A stretch of 34,295 nucleotides of DNA, taken from the NCBI RefSeq assembly GCF_002582035.1, contig NZ_NUQE01000019.1, forward strand, positions 1-34,295, written 5' to 3'. Below, one piece after another: positions 9,610-17,994 of the stretch (the first letter of the stretch is position 1; every line of letters starts with the position of its first letter). This stretch comes from Bacillus pseudomycoides. Its GTDB lineage: Bacteria > Bacillota > Bacilli > Bacillales > Bacillaceae_G. A program made the position numbers and the translations under genes. The notes beneath the pieces are model-generated. The model saw only the letters and a list, made by a program, of their open reading frames with translations, ran no database searches and was not told the DNA's origin.

Positions 9610-10025
9610 ACTTTATTCTCCCTTCTCACATTTTGATCATTTTCATCCAGCCACTGTAAATTTTTAAATAAATCATCACGTGAATATTCCGCTAGCTCAA
9701 AGTTGTTTGTCATCACAATCGCTTCTGTCGGACAAACTTCTGTACAAAGGTCGCAAAGAATACAAATTTCGAAGTTAATATCATACGTATCTATAATTTT
9801 CCCTTTCTTCTCTGGATCCGGGTGCTTTTTCCCTGTTAGTTGAATACAGTCTGTGGGGCAAATATTTGCGCATTGATTGCAAACAATGCATTTTTCTGGA
9901 TAGAACTTTTGAATACCGCGAAAGCGATCTGGAAGTGGTAGTGGCTGATTTGGATAGTCATACGTTACTTTCTTCTTACTTAAGTTACTAAGTGTATACT
10001 TTAAACCTTTAAATAATCCTTTCAT
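9606..10025 (-). CDS. nuoI: NADH-quinone oxidoreductase subunit I (2x[4Fe-4S])
   Basis: NuoI carries the two 4Fe-4S clusters N6a and N6b that relay electrons towards NuoB. The 139-residue protein shows two full CxxCxxCxxxCP motifs: Cys46/49/52/56 and Cys88/91/94/98. By the usual swap of the fourth ligand, each motif gives three ligands to one cluster and one to the other. The start ATG follows TAGGAG. With no NuoEFG in this operon, NuoI is the most exposed cluster subunit and the likely point of electron entry; that last point is inference. Confidence 0.97.
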   Translation of the reverse strand: MKGLFKGLKYTLSNLSKKKVTYDYPNQPLPLPDRFRGIQKFYPEKCIVCNQCANICPTDCIQLTGKKHPDPEKKGKIIDTYDINFEICILCDLCTEVCPTEAIVMTNNFELAEYSRDDLFKNLQWLDENDQNVRRENKV

Positions 10026-10048
10026 TGTACTCCTACCCCCTTTTTAGA

Positions 10049-11053
10049 TTAGAAGAACAATTCTTTTATGACTGCCGTTAAGAAAATATTCGCAAGCGCT
10101 ACTGGCAATAGTACTTTCCAGCCAAACTCCATTAATTGATCGCCTCGTATACGCGGAAACGTCACGCGGAACCAAATTAATAGAAACACAACAGCACTAA
10201 ATTTCAGCGCAAACCAAACGGCACCTGGAATAAATGATAAAAACGGAATTGGCTGCCAGCCTCCTAAGAATAGTACCGTCATAAGCGATGCCATTCCAAA
10301 GAAATACACGTACTCAGAAAGCATGAAAAACGCCCAGCGGAATCCTGAGTATTCCGTATGGTATCCGGAAACAAGCTCCGATTCAGCTTCCGGTAAATCA
10401 AACGGCGTCCGGTTCAACTCGGCAACAGCTGCAATTAAGAATACGACAAAGCCAACTGGCTGCACGAAAATGTACCAAACCCCTTTTTGTGCCTCGACAA
10501 TATCATTTAAATTCAAGCTGCCTGTTAGAAGAATTACTCCAATTACGCTCATAACAAGTGGAATTTCATAGGAAATCATTTGCGCTGCGGCGCGCATTCC
10601 TCCCAGTAAGGAATATTTATTATTAGACGCCCAGCCCCCAGTTACAACGCCAATTGTTGTAATACCAGAGATAGCAATGTAATACAGTAAGCCAACACCA
10701 ATATCAGTAAACTGCAATTTATCTGTAAATGGAATCACTGCTAATACCATAAATGCCGGTGTAAACGCAATGACAGGTGCTAATATGAAGAGGGGCTTAT
10801 CAGCAGCTTTCGGAATCGTATCTTCTTTTAACAGAAGCTTTAACACGTCCGCTACTGTTTGCAGGAGTCCAAAACGGCCCCCCACTTGGTTTGGTCCTAT
10901 GCGCCCTTGCATAAATCCCATTACTTTTCGCTCTGCTAAAATCCCATATGTAACAAAACCAAGAACGACAAACAGCAACAATGTTGCTAATCCGAAAAAG
11001 ATAAAAAAATTCGTCCAGCTTGTGGGTGACCCTAAGAGGTTTTGTATCATCAT
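10049..11053 (-). CDS. nuoH: NADH-quinone oxidoreductase subunit H
   Basis: NuoH forms the membrane part of the quinone chamber and joins the peripheral and membrane arms. The 334-residue protein has about eight helices and the signatures GPNQVGGRFGLLQTVAD and DLPEAESELVSGYHTEYSG, the latter holding the acidic loop at the quinone site. Two adjacent ATG codons (11053, 11050) follow GGGGAGG. The start overlaps the nuoD stop. In E. coli-type operons nuoEFG sit between nuoD and nuoH; here the two genes abut with no gap. Confidence 0.97.
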   Translation of the reverse strand: MMIQNLLGSPTSWTNFFIFFGLATLLLFVVLGFVTYGILAERKVMGFMQGRIGPNQVGGRFGLLQTVADVLKLLLKEDTIPKAADKPLFILAPVIAFTPAFMVLAVIPFTDKLQFTDIGVGLLYYIAISGITTIGVVTGGWASNNKYSLLGGMRAAAQMISYEIPLVMSVIGVILLTGSLNLNDIVEAQKGVWYIFVQPVGFVVFLIAAVAELNRTPFDLPEAESELVSGYHTEYSGFRWAFFMLSEYVYFFGMASLMTVLFLGGWQPIPFLSFIPGAVWFALKFSAVVFLLIWFRVTFPRIRGDQLMEFGWKVLLPVALANIFLTAVIKELFF

Positions 11054-12150
11054 CCATCAACCTCCCCAAGTACAATATCAACGCCGCCTAAGATTGTAAT
11101 TAAGTTTGCGATATTCTCGCCTTTCAAAAGCTTCGGTAAGATTTGTAGATTATAGAAAGATGGACGGCGGAACTTTAAGCGGTACGGCTCTTTTTTTCCA
11201 TCGCTCGCAATGTAACAGCCAATCTCTCCGCGCGGTGATTCAATTCGAACGAAAGCCTCACCTTTTGGTGCTTTAATAATCTTCGGTACCTTTGCTAAAA
11301 TAGCTCCTTCTTTCGGAAACTGCTCTACCGCTTGCTCAATAATTTTCAGCGACTCTTCAATTTCCTCCATCCGGCAAATATAACGGTCCCAAGCGTCGCC
11401 TACTTTACCAACCGGAACATCAAAGTCAAAGCGGTCATAAATTGAGTACGGCTCATCTTTGCGAAGATCCCATTTCACACCTGTGCAGCGTAGGTTCGCT
11501 CCGCTTAATGAATATTGCAGCGCATCCTCTGCCGAATAAATACCGACTCCCTTTACGCGGTTTAAGAAAATTTCATTGCCGCTCACAAGGTCGTGATATC
11601 CCTTTAGCTGCTCCCTCATATATGGAACAAACTCGCGTACTTTTTCAATCCAGCCGTCCGGCGCATCCCACTTCACTCCGCCAACACGCATATAGTTAAA
11701 TGTTAAGCGTGCTCCGCATAATTCGTTCAGTAGGTTAATAATCATCTCGCGTTCACGAAATGCATATAAGAACGGACTCACCGCTCCGATGTCAAGTAAA
11801 TTTGTACCCCACCAAACGAGGTGACTTGCTACACGCCCGAGCTCCATTGCAAGTATGCGTAAATATTCAGCCCGCTCTGGTATTTCTAATCCCATCATCG
11901 TCTCAACTGCGTGACAAATGACGTAGTTATTTGTCATCGCCGATAAATAATCCATTCTGTCTGTGTACGGAATAATTTGTGTATACTGTAAGCTTTCCGC
12001 AATTTTCTCTGTACCGCGGTGCAAATATCCAATGACAGGTGTAGCTTCTTTAATGATTTCCCCATCAATTTTAATAACGAGTCGAAATACACCGTGCGTA
12101 CTCGGATGCTGCGGTCCTACATTCAAAAGCATTTCTTCTGTACGAATCAT
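11050..12150 (-). CDS. nuoD: NADH-quinone oxidoreductase subunit D
   Basis: This 49-kDa-type subunit forms the quinone-binding pocket with NuoB and is related to the large subunit of NiFe hydrogenases. The 366-residue protein has the N-terminal GPQHPSTHG loop (residues 12-20) at the quinone site and the family's ESPRGEIGCYI motif near the C terminus. The start ATG follows GGAGGTG at a spacing of nine. It is separate from nuoC (five bases apart), unlike the nuoCD fusion of E. coli. Confidence 0.97.
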   Translation of the reverse strand: MIRTEEMLLNVGPQHPSTHGVFRLVIKIDGEIIKEATPVIGYLHRGTEKIAESLQYTQIIPYTDRMDYLSAMTNNYVICHAVETMMGLEIPERAEYLRILAMELGRVASHLVWWGTNLLDIGAVSPFLYAFREREMIINLLNELCGARLTFNYMRVGGVKWDAPDGWIEKVREFVPYMREQLKGYHDLVSGNEIFLNRVKGVGIYSAEDALQYSLSGANLRCTGVKWDLRKDEPYSIYDRFDFDVPVGKVGDAWDRYICRMEEIEESLKIIEQAVEQFPKEGAILAKVPKIIKAPKGEAFVRIESPRGEIGCYIASDGKKEPYRLKFRRPSFYNLQILPKLLKGENIANLITILGGVDIVLGEVDG

Positions 12151-12155
12151 ATTTG

Positions 12156-13301
12156 CTACACCTCCACATCAAACGGCTCGTAATCTTTTCGCAGCGGATA
12201 GCCAACCCAGTCGTCCGGCATCAAAATACGCTTTAAATTTGGATGGCCTTCAAACACAACACCAAGTAAATCATATGCCTCGCGCTCCGGCCAATCTGCC
12301 CCGCTCCATAACGGTGCAATAGAAGGTACTTTCGGCTCGTCCCGGTCCAGCTTTACTTTTACCGCTACAGATCGATTCATACCGTAAGAAAATAAATGCA
12401 CGTACACTTCCATATGTGTCACAAAATCTGTCGCATGCAATTCCGACATATAATTGAATACAAATTCAGGATCCTTTTGTAAAAGTTCCATCACTTCATA
12501 GTAATGCTTTGGCTTCACAATGAGCGTTGGAACATCCTTAGACAATGTATTAATATAAAAATCTTCTAGTACATCTTCGCCAAATTTCGCTGTAATTGCC
12601 TGAACGTACGCATCTAAATATGGCTGATTTCGTGACGGCTCTTCTACTTTCGGTTCTTCTTCCTCTTTCTTTCCTCCAACAGCGCGAGCCTTTGCTGCAG
12701 CTGCCGCTTTTGCCTTCGCTGCAGCAATTGCTTTTGCCTTCTCATCATCTTCCGGGGCTTCTTCTTTTCCCTCTTGTTTTGCCAGCGCCGCCGCTTTCGC
12801 TTTTGCTGCTGCCGCTGCTTTTGCCTTCGCTTCTGCGATTGCTTTCGCCTTCTCATCGTCTTCCGGTGATTCTTCTTCCTTTTCTTTTTGCTTCGCTAGC
12901 GCTGCCGCTTTCGCTTTTGCCGCTGCCGCTGCTTTTGCCTTCGCTTCTGCGATTGCTTTCGCTTTCTCGTCATCCTCTGGCATTTCTTCTTCCTGCTCTT
13001 TCTGCTTCGCTAATGCAGCCGCCTTCGCTTCTGCGATTGCTTTCGCCTTCTCGTCATCCTCTGGCGTTTCTTCTTCTTTTTGCTTCGCCAATGCCGCCGC
13101 TTTCTCTTTTGCTTCCTCTGCTGCCCGGCGTTTTACTTCTGCTGCATCTATTTCGCTCTCATTTGGTAGCGCTTTCTCTTTTTCTTCTACAATAGGAATC
13201 TCATTTTCCTGACGTGCCGCCAGTCGCTTCTGCGCTTCTTCCTTTGCACGTCTTGCCGCTTCTTTTTTCACATCATCTATATTTTTATCTTGGTCGCTCA
13301 T
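12156..13301 (-). CDS. nuoC: NADH-quinone oxidoreductase subunit C with long N-terminal repeat domain
   Basis: The C-terminal 160 residues are the normal NuoC (30-kDa) domain that packs on NuoD. Its signature [20 protein letters not shown] and the ending [13 protein letters not shown] are intact. The first 220 or so residues are not part of the common NuoC fold. They are rich in Ala, Lys and Glu, with four tandem units each beginning [11 protein letters not shown] (residues 80, 108, 146 and 183), and look like a charged helical or coiled extension. Total length is 381 residues, against about 170-200 for a plain NuoC. The start ATG follows AGGTGACG and overlaps the nuoB stop as ATGA, which supports the long form. 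The function of the extension is unknown. Confidence 0.95.
   Translation of the reverse strand: MSDQDKNIDDVKKEAARRAKEEAQKRLAARQENEIPIVEEKEKALPNESEIDAAEVKRRAAEEAKEKAAALAKQKEEETPEDDEKAKAIAEAKAAALAKQKEQEEEMPEDDEKAKAIAEAKAKAAAAAKAKAAALAKQKEKEEESPEDDEKAKAIAEAKAKAAAAAKAKAAALAKQEGKEEAPEDDEKAKAIAAAKAKAAAAAKARAVGGKKEEEEPKVEEPSRNQPYLDAYVQAITAKFGEDVLEDFYINTLSKDVPTLIVKPKHYYEVMELLQKDPEFVFNYMSELHATDFVTHMEVYVHLFSYGMNRSVAVKVKLDRDEPKVPSIAPLWSGADWPEREAYDLLGVVFEGHPNLKRILMPDDWVGYPLRKDYEPFDVEV
12648..13064 (-). repeat. In-frame tandem repeats in nuoC
   Basis: Four units of 28, 38, 37 and about 36 codons repeat the pattern [11 protein letters not shown]-(E/A)[19 protein letters not shown]. The first unit lacks ten codons from its middle, and the last decays into [13 protein letters not shown] identity between units 2 and 3 is high, so recent copy-number change by slippage or recombination is likely. 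All length changes keep the frame. Confidence 0.9.
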
Positions 13302-13816
13302 TTATTCGTCACCTGCTTTCCTGTCTTTGCTTCGTAACGAATTTTCTCTTTTAATTTATTAATACCGTAAATTAAAGCTGCTGGATTTGGCGGACAGCCA
13401 GGAATGTATACATCCACTGGTACGATTTGATCCACCCCTTTTACAACAGCATACGAATTCACATATGGTCCTCCCGCCGTTGCACAAGATCCCATCGCAA
13501 TAACCCACTTCGGTTCCGGCATTTGATCATATAAACGACGAACGATTGGTGCCATTTTCTTCGTTACTGTTCCAGATACAATCATGACATCTGATTGACG
13601 GGGTGATGTACGGAAGAAAGAGCCAAATCGGTCTAAATCATAATGCGAAGAGCCAACTCCCATCATCTCAATCGCACAGCATGCCAGTCCAAATGTCATC
13701 GGCCATAGTGAATTACTGCGCGCCCATCCCTTTACTTGCTCAAGCGTTATAAAAAATATATTTCTTTCTAATTCAGCGCGTTCTTGTGGATGAAGATCTT
13801 CAAAATTTATAGCCAT
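13298..13816 (-). CDS. nuoB: NADH-quinone oxidoreductase subunit B
   Basis: NuoB holds the terminal 4Fe-4S cluster N2, which passes electrons to quinone. The four ligands are visible: the tandem pair Cys46-Cys47 (LACCAIE), Cys111 (GSCATAGG) and Cys141 (PGCPPNP). The protein is 172 residues from ATG 13816, which has AAGGTG upstream; the frame is open seven more codons but those would lie deep in nuoA. The start overlaps the nuoA end by ten bases. Confidence 0.97.
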   Translation of the reverse strand: MAINFEDLHPQERAELERNIFFITLEQVKGWARSNSLWPMTFGLACCAIEMMGVGSSHYDLDRFGSFFRTSPRQSDVMIVSGTVTKKMAPIVRRLYDQMPEPKWVIAMGSCATAGGPYVNSYAVVKGVDQIVPVDVYIPGCPPNPAALIYGINKLKEKIRYEAKTGKQVTNK

Positions 13817-14175
13817 TGTAACACCTTCTTTTTCCAAGCATATGCAAGACCAATGAGTAGCATAATAACAAAAATGAGCATCTCCACTAATGCAAATAAC
13901 CCCAGCTTGTCATACGCTACCGCCCACGGATATAAAAATACAGTTTCTACATCAAAAATGACAAAAAGCAATGCAAAAATATAATAACGGGCATGGAAGC
14001 GGACGTTTGCATCATGAAATGGCTCAATTCCACTTTCATATGTTGTTTCCTTCGCTGCACTCGGTTTATGTGGACGCAGCAACTTTCCCAATGTGAGCGC
14101 TACAATCGGCAGTAATATACCTAATAGCAAAAAAATGACGACAATCATATAACTATTTTCATATACATTTGCCAT
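13807..14175 (-). CDS. nuoA: NADH-quinone oxidoreductase subunit A
   Basis: This 122-residue, three-helix membrane subunit of complex I lies beside the quinone chamber. It has the acidic loop [20 protein letters not shown] and the third-helix segment [12 protein letters not shown], both family hallmarks. It is the first gene of the operon. The start ATG is preceded by GGGGGGAGAGG. The leader is about 100 bases from the predicted promoter. Confidence 0.96.
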   Translation of the reverse strand: MANVYENSYMIVVIFLLLGILLPIVALTLGKLLRPHKPSAAKETTYESGIEPFHDANVRFHARYYIFALLFVIFDVETVFLYPWAVAYDKLGLFALVEMLIFVIMLLIGLAYAWKKKVLQWL

Positions 14176-14282
14176 TGTGAAAACCTCTCCCCCCTCACAA
14201 ATACAAGTTCACTCAGTAAACGTTATGATTGATTTGCACCATTTATTATTTTTTAATTTTTCTAAATAATGCAATTACAGTT

Positions 14283-14312
14283 ATTATATCAAATTCCAAA
14301 TTCCTATGTCGA
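14283..14312 (-). promoter_or_regulatory. Probable sigma-A promoter of nuo
   Basis: On the minus strand, TCGACA (14307-14312; five of six matches to TTGACA) is followed after 18 bases by a perfect TATAAT (14283-14288). It is about 108 bases upstream of the nuoA ATG. The right end of the tnpB element starts only about 75 bases further upstream. Confidence 0.65.
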
Positions 14313-14379
14313 CATATTGGGAAAAAGGAACAAAAACTTACCACATTACGATCAACTTAAAAATAAAGAGTCTTCCAAG

Positions 14380-14530
14380 AATGAAAACTCCCGCCACTTA
14401 TCTCCTGCGGATCTTGAAGTGGGGGTTTCTCGTGTATCACCTTCAAGAGATGCTTAACACAAGTGGAGTTGACACAGCTGCCTGATGGCACAACCCCTCT
14501 ATTCCATCGGCAAACGCCTTTGGAACTGCT
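14380..14530 (-). ncRNA. Candidate omega RNA (reRNA) at the tnpB 3-prime end
   Basis: In characterised IS200/IS605 elements, the RNA guide of TnpB is made from the 3-prime end of tnpB and the right end, with the guide reading into flanking DNA. Here the matching region has two overlapping dyads: CTTGAAG (14413-14419) with CTTCAAG (14441-14447), and the CCCGCCACTT/AAGTGGGGG stem. The limits and the existence of the RNA are inferred only. Confidence 0.3.
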
Positions 14531-16045
14531 TTTTTTAAGATGTTATAGGAACCATTCACATCTGCGTTCAGTAGTTTGTTCCCTTTCGTACGATACAAGC
14601 CACGTTTGATCCGTTTTCCACTGAATACAGGAATGTCTTCCTCACCGTAAGTGGGAATATCATCATTGTCTAGAAAGGATGCCTTGCTTGTATACGATTC
14701 TTCCACGACTTGTACCATGATACCCTGTCGCTTCGCCTTGTAGTTGATCATTTCAATGAGTAAATTATGTGGAATATGGCAAAAGGATTGATTCTGTCGT
14801 TTTCCCATATCACTGTTTTGTTTCCATGATGTATTTTTCCCAATCACAATCATAGAGATTTCATGTTGAATCGCGAGTTTGACAATGTAATAACTCATTT
14901 TGTGAAAGAGGTCTTTTATTTTGAGAAACCGTTTTTCATGAAGCCTCTCTAAACGCTTTGACGTGTGTGGTCCTTCTTTTGGTTCTTTTCCATGACGAAG
15001 AATACCAAGTAAATGAGCCTTTTGTTTATTGTAGTATTGATTGATACTTTTAATCACATTGCCCTTTACTAACACAGGAGTAGCCCCTGTATTCGTTATG
15101 ATAGTTACAATGTTATTGATTCCTAAGTCAATACTCATATAACGGTTGTTCTCAACATCCTCAGATGCTGGTTCGGACTGTTCTGTCACAATTTCCACCT
15201 TAAACTTCCTATAAGCAGGAGAAACACGTACCTCTTTTAGATTGCCAATCTGCCCAAACAATTTACCGATATTTAATTTCATGCTTGTTTTTGGAAAACG
15301 AATGTACTTCTCTTGGAGTTTACATACTTGATTCGTGAATACAATTTCTTTCATAGATGATTTAATATATTTGGGAATGCGAGGTCTGCTTGTAAAAGTG
15401 GAAGGATGTTTTTGGTATGCCTTGATGGAAGCGAAGAATGATTTCCAGTTTTGATATAGCTTCTTCATAACCGCTTGATTCGTTTGCGCTGGCAAGTTCA
15501 TATAATCTTGTTGTTTCATTGTTTTAAACAAACAATCTAAGAAATGATACGATAGGAACGATTTCTCTTTTGTCGGTAATGTAAACAAGTTACATTTCAT
15601 TTCTTTTTGTTCTTTAACAGGTTTTTCCTTCTGTTTTAGTACACGTTTTTGATACGCATGAAGTTGATTTTCATTCATGATTTCAATATGTGCTTGTAAT
15701 GTATGAAGAACTTCTTGTTGAAGAGGCTGTAATGGTTGATCAGTACGTAAGGCCGTATACACTTGGCGAATATAGAAGTTTGTTGTATTGTAGAGATTTT
15801 TTGCATTTTGACACATTTCCATGAAGTAGGCGTACAATTTGTGACCTTTCTTAATCCAAATTTGATAGGTTGCATATTCTTTTTCTTTTGTCATCATTTT
15901 CACCCCCTTCTTTCCTTCATGATACTACAGAACACCGAAAAAGAACATACATTCGCATTTATACAAAAATATTTTTACGAATGCGACGGCAATTCATCCC
16001 CACCTTAAACTGGGCTATGCCCTGCGCGTTTTGAAGATGGTGTTT
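14389..16045 (-). mobile_element. IS200/IS605-type element with lone tnpB (no tnpA)
   Basis: A single tnpB-like gene is flanked by subterminal structures of the IS605 type. At the 3-prime side, CCCGCCACTT (14390-14399) pairs with AAGTGGGGG (14417-14425) with one bulged base. At the 5-prime side there is a GGGC-TAT-GCCC hairpin at about 16012-16022 and a GC-richer stretch (15985-16040). No tnpA (HUH transposase) is present, so movement would need one in trans. The exact ends cannot be fixed without an empty site; the given limits are approximate. Confidence 0.65.
14443..15897 (-). CDS. tnpB: TnpB-like RNA-guided nuclease family protein (IS200/IS605), atypical active site
   Basis: The 484-residue protein has the IS605 OrfB/TnpB layout. 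Numbering from the GTG at 15903, RuvC-I is SIDLGINN with Asp259 and RuvC-III is NADVNGSYNIL with Asp448. At RuvC-II the expected Glu is replaced: the segment reads MIVIGKNTSWKQ, with Gly355 where canonical TnpBs have Glu. The zinc-ribbon CxxC pairs usually found before RuvC-III are absent; that stretch reads SYTSKASFLDNDD then FSGKRIKRGLY. The ATG at 15897 lies five bases after AAGGGGG and is preferred over the upstream GTG. It may be an IS-encoded nuclease with a relocated glutamate, or one with altered activity. Neighbouring genes give no functional link. Confidence 0.88.
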   Translation of the reverse strand: MMTKEKEYATYQIWIKKGHKLYAYFMEMCQNAKNLYNTTNFYIRQVYTALRTDQPLQPLQQEVLHTLQAHIEIMNENQLHAYQKRVLKQKEKPVKEQKEMKCNLFTLPTKEKSFLSYHFLDCLFKTMKQQDYMNLPAQTNQAVMKKLYQNWKSFFASIKAYQKHPSTFTSRPRIPKYIKSSMKEIVFTNQVCKLQEKYIRFPKTSMKLNIGKLFGQIGNLKEVRVSPAYRKFKVEIVTEQSEPASEDVENNRYMSIDLGINNIVTIITNTGATPVLVKGNVIKSINQYYNKQKAHLLGILRHGKEPKEGPHTSKRLERLHEKRFLKIKDLFHKMSYYIVKLAIQHEISMIVIGKNTSWKQNSDMGKRQNQSFCHIPHNLLIEMINYKAKRQGIMVQVVEESYTSKASFLDNDDIPTYGEEDIPVFSGKRIKRGLYRTKGNKLLNADVNGSYNILKKAVPKAFADGIEGLCHQAAVSTPLVLSIS

Positions 16046-16062
16046 TCTTGCCCATTTTCCGA

Positions 16063-16107
16063 TAAAAAACCCTGATTTCCCTATTAGAAGGGAGAATCAA
16101 GGTTTCT
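16063..16107 (-). terminator. ltrA-like gene terminator
   Basis: An imperfect stem of about 16 bp (arms roughly 16065-16082 and 16089-16105) is followed on the minus strand by TTTTTT. It separates the LtrA-family gene from the tnpB element. Confidence 0.75.
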
Positions 16108-16145
16108 CTTTAAGTCCTCAAATTTTAAAAACTGTAAAACATAAT

Positions 16146-17237
16146 TTAAGTCGTCGTTAATTTAGCATAGATGATAAAAAACAGGGTTAATTCTCCCATT
16201 ATGACAATGTTCGGAACTACTACTATCAAATTAATAATAAAAAAGACTACTAAAATCCCTAAAAATAACCCTAAATGATAATATTTCAAACGGTGTTGCT
16301 CATACCTGTATTGGTGAAAAACGATAGACGTTGAAATGAAATACAGTAATACAGAACCGAATACAAAATACAAAATAAATGAATAACTCACCTCTTGTAA
16401 AAACAACAGCTTGATAGATGCAGCAATCATGCTCAAAGACATTAAAATAAACAAATGACCGTAAATAATAAATTGACCAGCTGTTTGGATTGACTTATCT
16501 ACTTTCTTTTCTACATTATCAAAATACTGCCACCACATGGAAATAATAAGGATAAATGAAATAAATGAAAATGAGATCGAATGCCAATCTCCCTTTTGCG
16601 GCTGTATCACAGAAAGGGTGCTGACGACCGATTCTCCAAAAAGGATTAATGTCAACAAAGCAAAGCGTTCTAATAAATGAGCCGTATTGGTCGGTGCTTT
16701 CACCAAATATTTGCGGCCGAAAATAGGCACAATAGTATCCACAATAATTCCTGCATACAACACGCCATACCGAATCCATGAATCCAAAAAGAAAGAGAAA
16801 GATGAGATTATGATTCCAAGCCAAAAACCTTTTCCTAAAAAGCTAGCAGCCTTTCTTCGATTTCCTTCTTCTACCTTTTGAACAACAAGATATTGAATAG
16901 CTGTTAATGCTCTTAAGCCGATATAGCCAATAAGAAAAGAGAAGTAGTATTGATCAAAATCTACCGATAAACTGGACGTCATAATAAGAACAAACAACAT
17001 TTGAAGAATTATAAAAATACGCTGATGCAAAAAATCTTGCCCATACCGATTCGTAAACATTGTTTGGCCAGTCCAAGCCCACCATATCGGAATAAACATA
17101 AGAACAAACTTTAATAAATATTCTGGGTGAATATACCCTTTTTCAACATGAAGTAGAACTTGTGTAGTAGTTGCGACCGCTGCTACAAATAGCAAATCAT
17201 AAAAAAGCTCTAACCACGTGACCTTTTTTTCTTCCAT
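16146..17237 (-). CDS. Low temperature requirement protein A (LtrA) family membrane protein
   Basis: The 363-residue protein carries the LtrA family signature WLELFYDLLFVAAV close to its N terminus and about ten hydrophobic segments. The second conserved block HLLERFALLTLILFGESVVS is also present. The family is named from Listeria monocytogenes, where it was linked to growth at low temperature; its biochemical role is not established. The frame opens 20 codons earlier, but ATG 17237 follows AGAGGTGC at a good spacing and starts right before the signature. It is divergent from the FMN reductase, with only 73 bases between them. Confidence 0.85.
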   Translation of the reverse strand: MEEKKVTWLELFYDLLFVAAVATTTQVLLHVEKGYIHPEYLLKFVLMFIPIWWAWTGQTMFTNRYGQDFLHQRIFIILQMLFVLIMTSSLSVDFDQYYFSFLIGYIGLRALTAIQYLVVQKVEEGNRRKAASFLGKGFWLGIIISSFSFFLDSWIRYGVLYAGIIVDTIVPIFGRKYLVKAPTNTAHLLERFALLTLILFGESVVSTLSVIQPQKGDWHSISFSFISFILIISMWWQYFDNVEKKVDKSIQTAGQFIIYGHLFILMSLSMIAASIKLLFLQEVSYSFILYFVFGSVLLYFISTSIVFHQYRYEQHRLKYYHLGLFLGILVVFFIINLIVVVPNIVIMGELTLFFIIYAKLTTT

Positions 17238-17310
17238 TTTTAGCACCTCTTTCCATATCCGATAGGGTATAGTATCATGAAAGGTAACTTCAAACAAGGA
17301 GGTAACTTAT

Positions 17311-17871
17311 ATGACTAAAACTATTGGTCTTATTTGCGGCAGTTTAAGAAAAGATTCTTATAATCGAATCATTGCTCAATCATTGACAGGTATGAGTAAT
17401 TCTGTCCAATTTCGTTGGATCGAGATAAAAGATCTTCCTCTATTTAACGAAGATTTAGAAGTAAACGGAGATCCAGAAGTAGTAACATCATTTAAGTCAT
17501 CTATTCAAGAAGTTGATGGTATTATTATCGTAAGTCCAGAATACAATTCTGGCATTCCGGGCGCGTTAAAAAATGCGTTGGACTGGGCATCAAGACCTAC
17601 GAAATCCTCTGTTATTAATAGAAAACCAGTTGGCTTAATTGGAGCAACTCCCGGCGGACTAGGTACTGCCTTTTCTCAAATGCAAATTAGACAAATACTA
17701 GAAGCCATGCAAGCTCATGTTCTTCCGTTTCAAAAAGTACTCATTTCGCAAGTACATGAAAAGATTGATTCCAATCAAAAAGTACTTACTGACGAAAAAA
17801 CAAAACGATATCTTCAGCGTTATTTACAACAATTTATTCAGTGGATTGACCATACACCTAATTTAGATTAA
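17311..17871 (+). CDS. NADPH-dependent FMN reductase family protein
   Basis: This is a flavodoxin-like quinone or azo-compound reductase of 186 residues, cytoplasmic and probably dimeric, using FMN and NAD(P)H. The FMN phosphate loop is GSLRKDSYN (residues 10-18). The isoalloxazine-side motif SPEYNSGIPGALKNALDW starts at residue 75, and GATPGGLGTA follows at 111-120. The ATG has an ideal AAGGAGGTAACTT upstream. Exact substrate cannot be told from sequence; members reduce quinones, chromate or FMN. It has its own terminator. Confidence 0.9.
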   Translation: MTKTIGLICGSLRKDSYNRIIAQSLTGMSNSVQFRWIEIKDLPLFNEDLEVNGDPEVVTSFKSSIQEVDGIIIVSPEYNSGIPGALKNALDWASRPTKSSVINRKPVGLIGATPGGLGTAFSQMQIRQILEAMQAHVLPFQKVLISQVHEKIDSNQKVLTDEKTKRYLQRYLQQFIQWIDHTPNLD

Positions 17872-17883
17872 CGGAATCATACC

Positions 17884-17918
17884 AAACATCATCAAACATC
17901 ACCTTGATGATGTTTTTT
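17884..17918 (+). terminator. FMN reductase terminator
   Basis: A perfect 12-bp stem AAACATCATCAA/TTGATGATGTTT (17884-17895 with 17904-17915) runs into six T. Confidence 0.92.
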
Positions 17919-17941
17919 ATTAAAAAAAATGTTATTGACTG

Positions 17942-17971
17942 TTATCAGTTTATAAAAGTAAACATTATGAT
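17942..17971 (+). promoter_or_regulatory. Possible promoter of the yjdI-like gene
   Basis: TTATCA (17942-17947) and TATGAT (17966-17971) are 18 bases apart and end about 24 bases before the ATG. The -35 box is weak. The short dyad ACTG-TTAT-CAGT (17938-17949) overlaps it. Confidence 0.35.
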
Positions 17972-17994
17972 CATTTTTAGGGGAGTGAGATTCT

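Noticed and set aside
12648-13064. CRISPR-like tandem repeats
   Set aside because: The repeats are in frame inside nuoC, have no unique spacers and encode a repetitive protein domain.
12596-13195. 199-codon Leu/Pro-rich frame on the plus strand over nuoC
   Set aside because: It is the antisense of the Lys/Ala/Glu repeats; the composition follows from the repeat and there is no ribosome site or family match.
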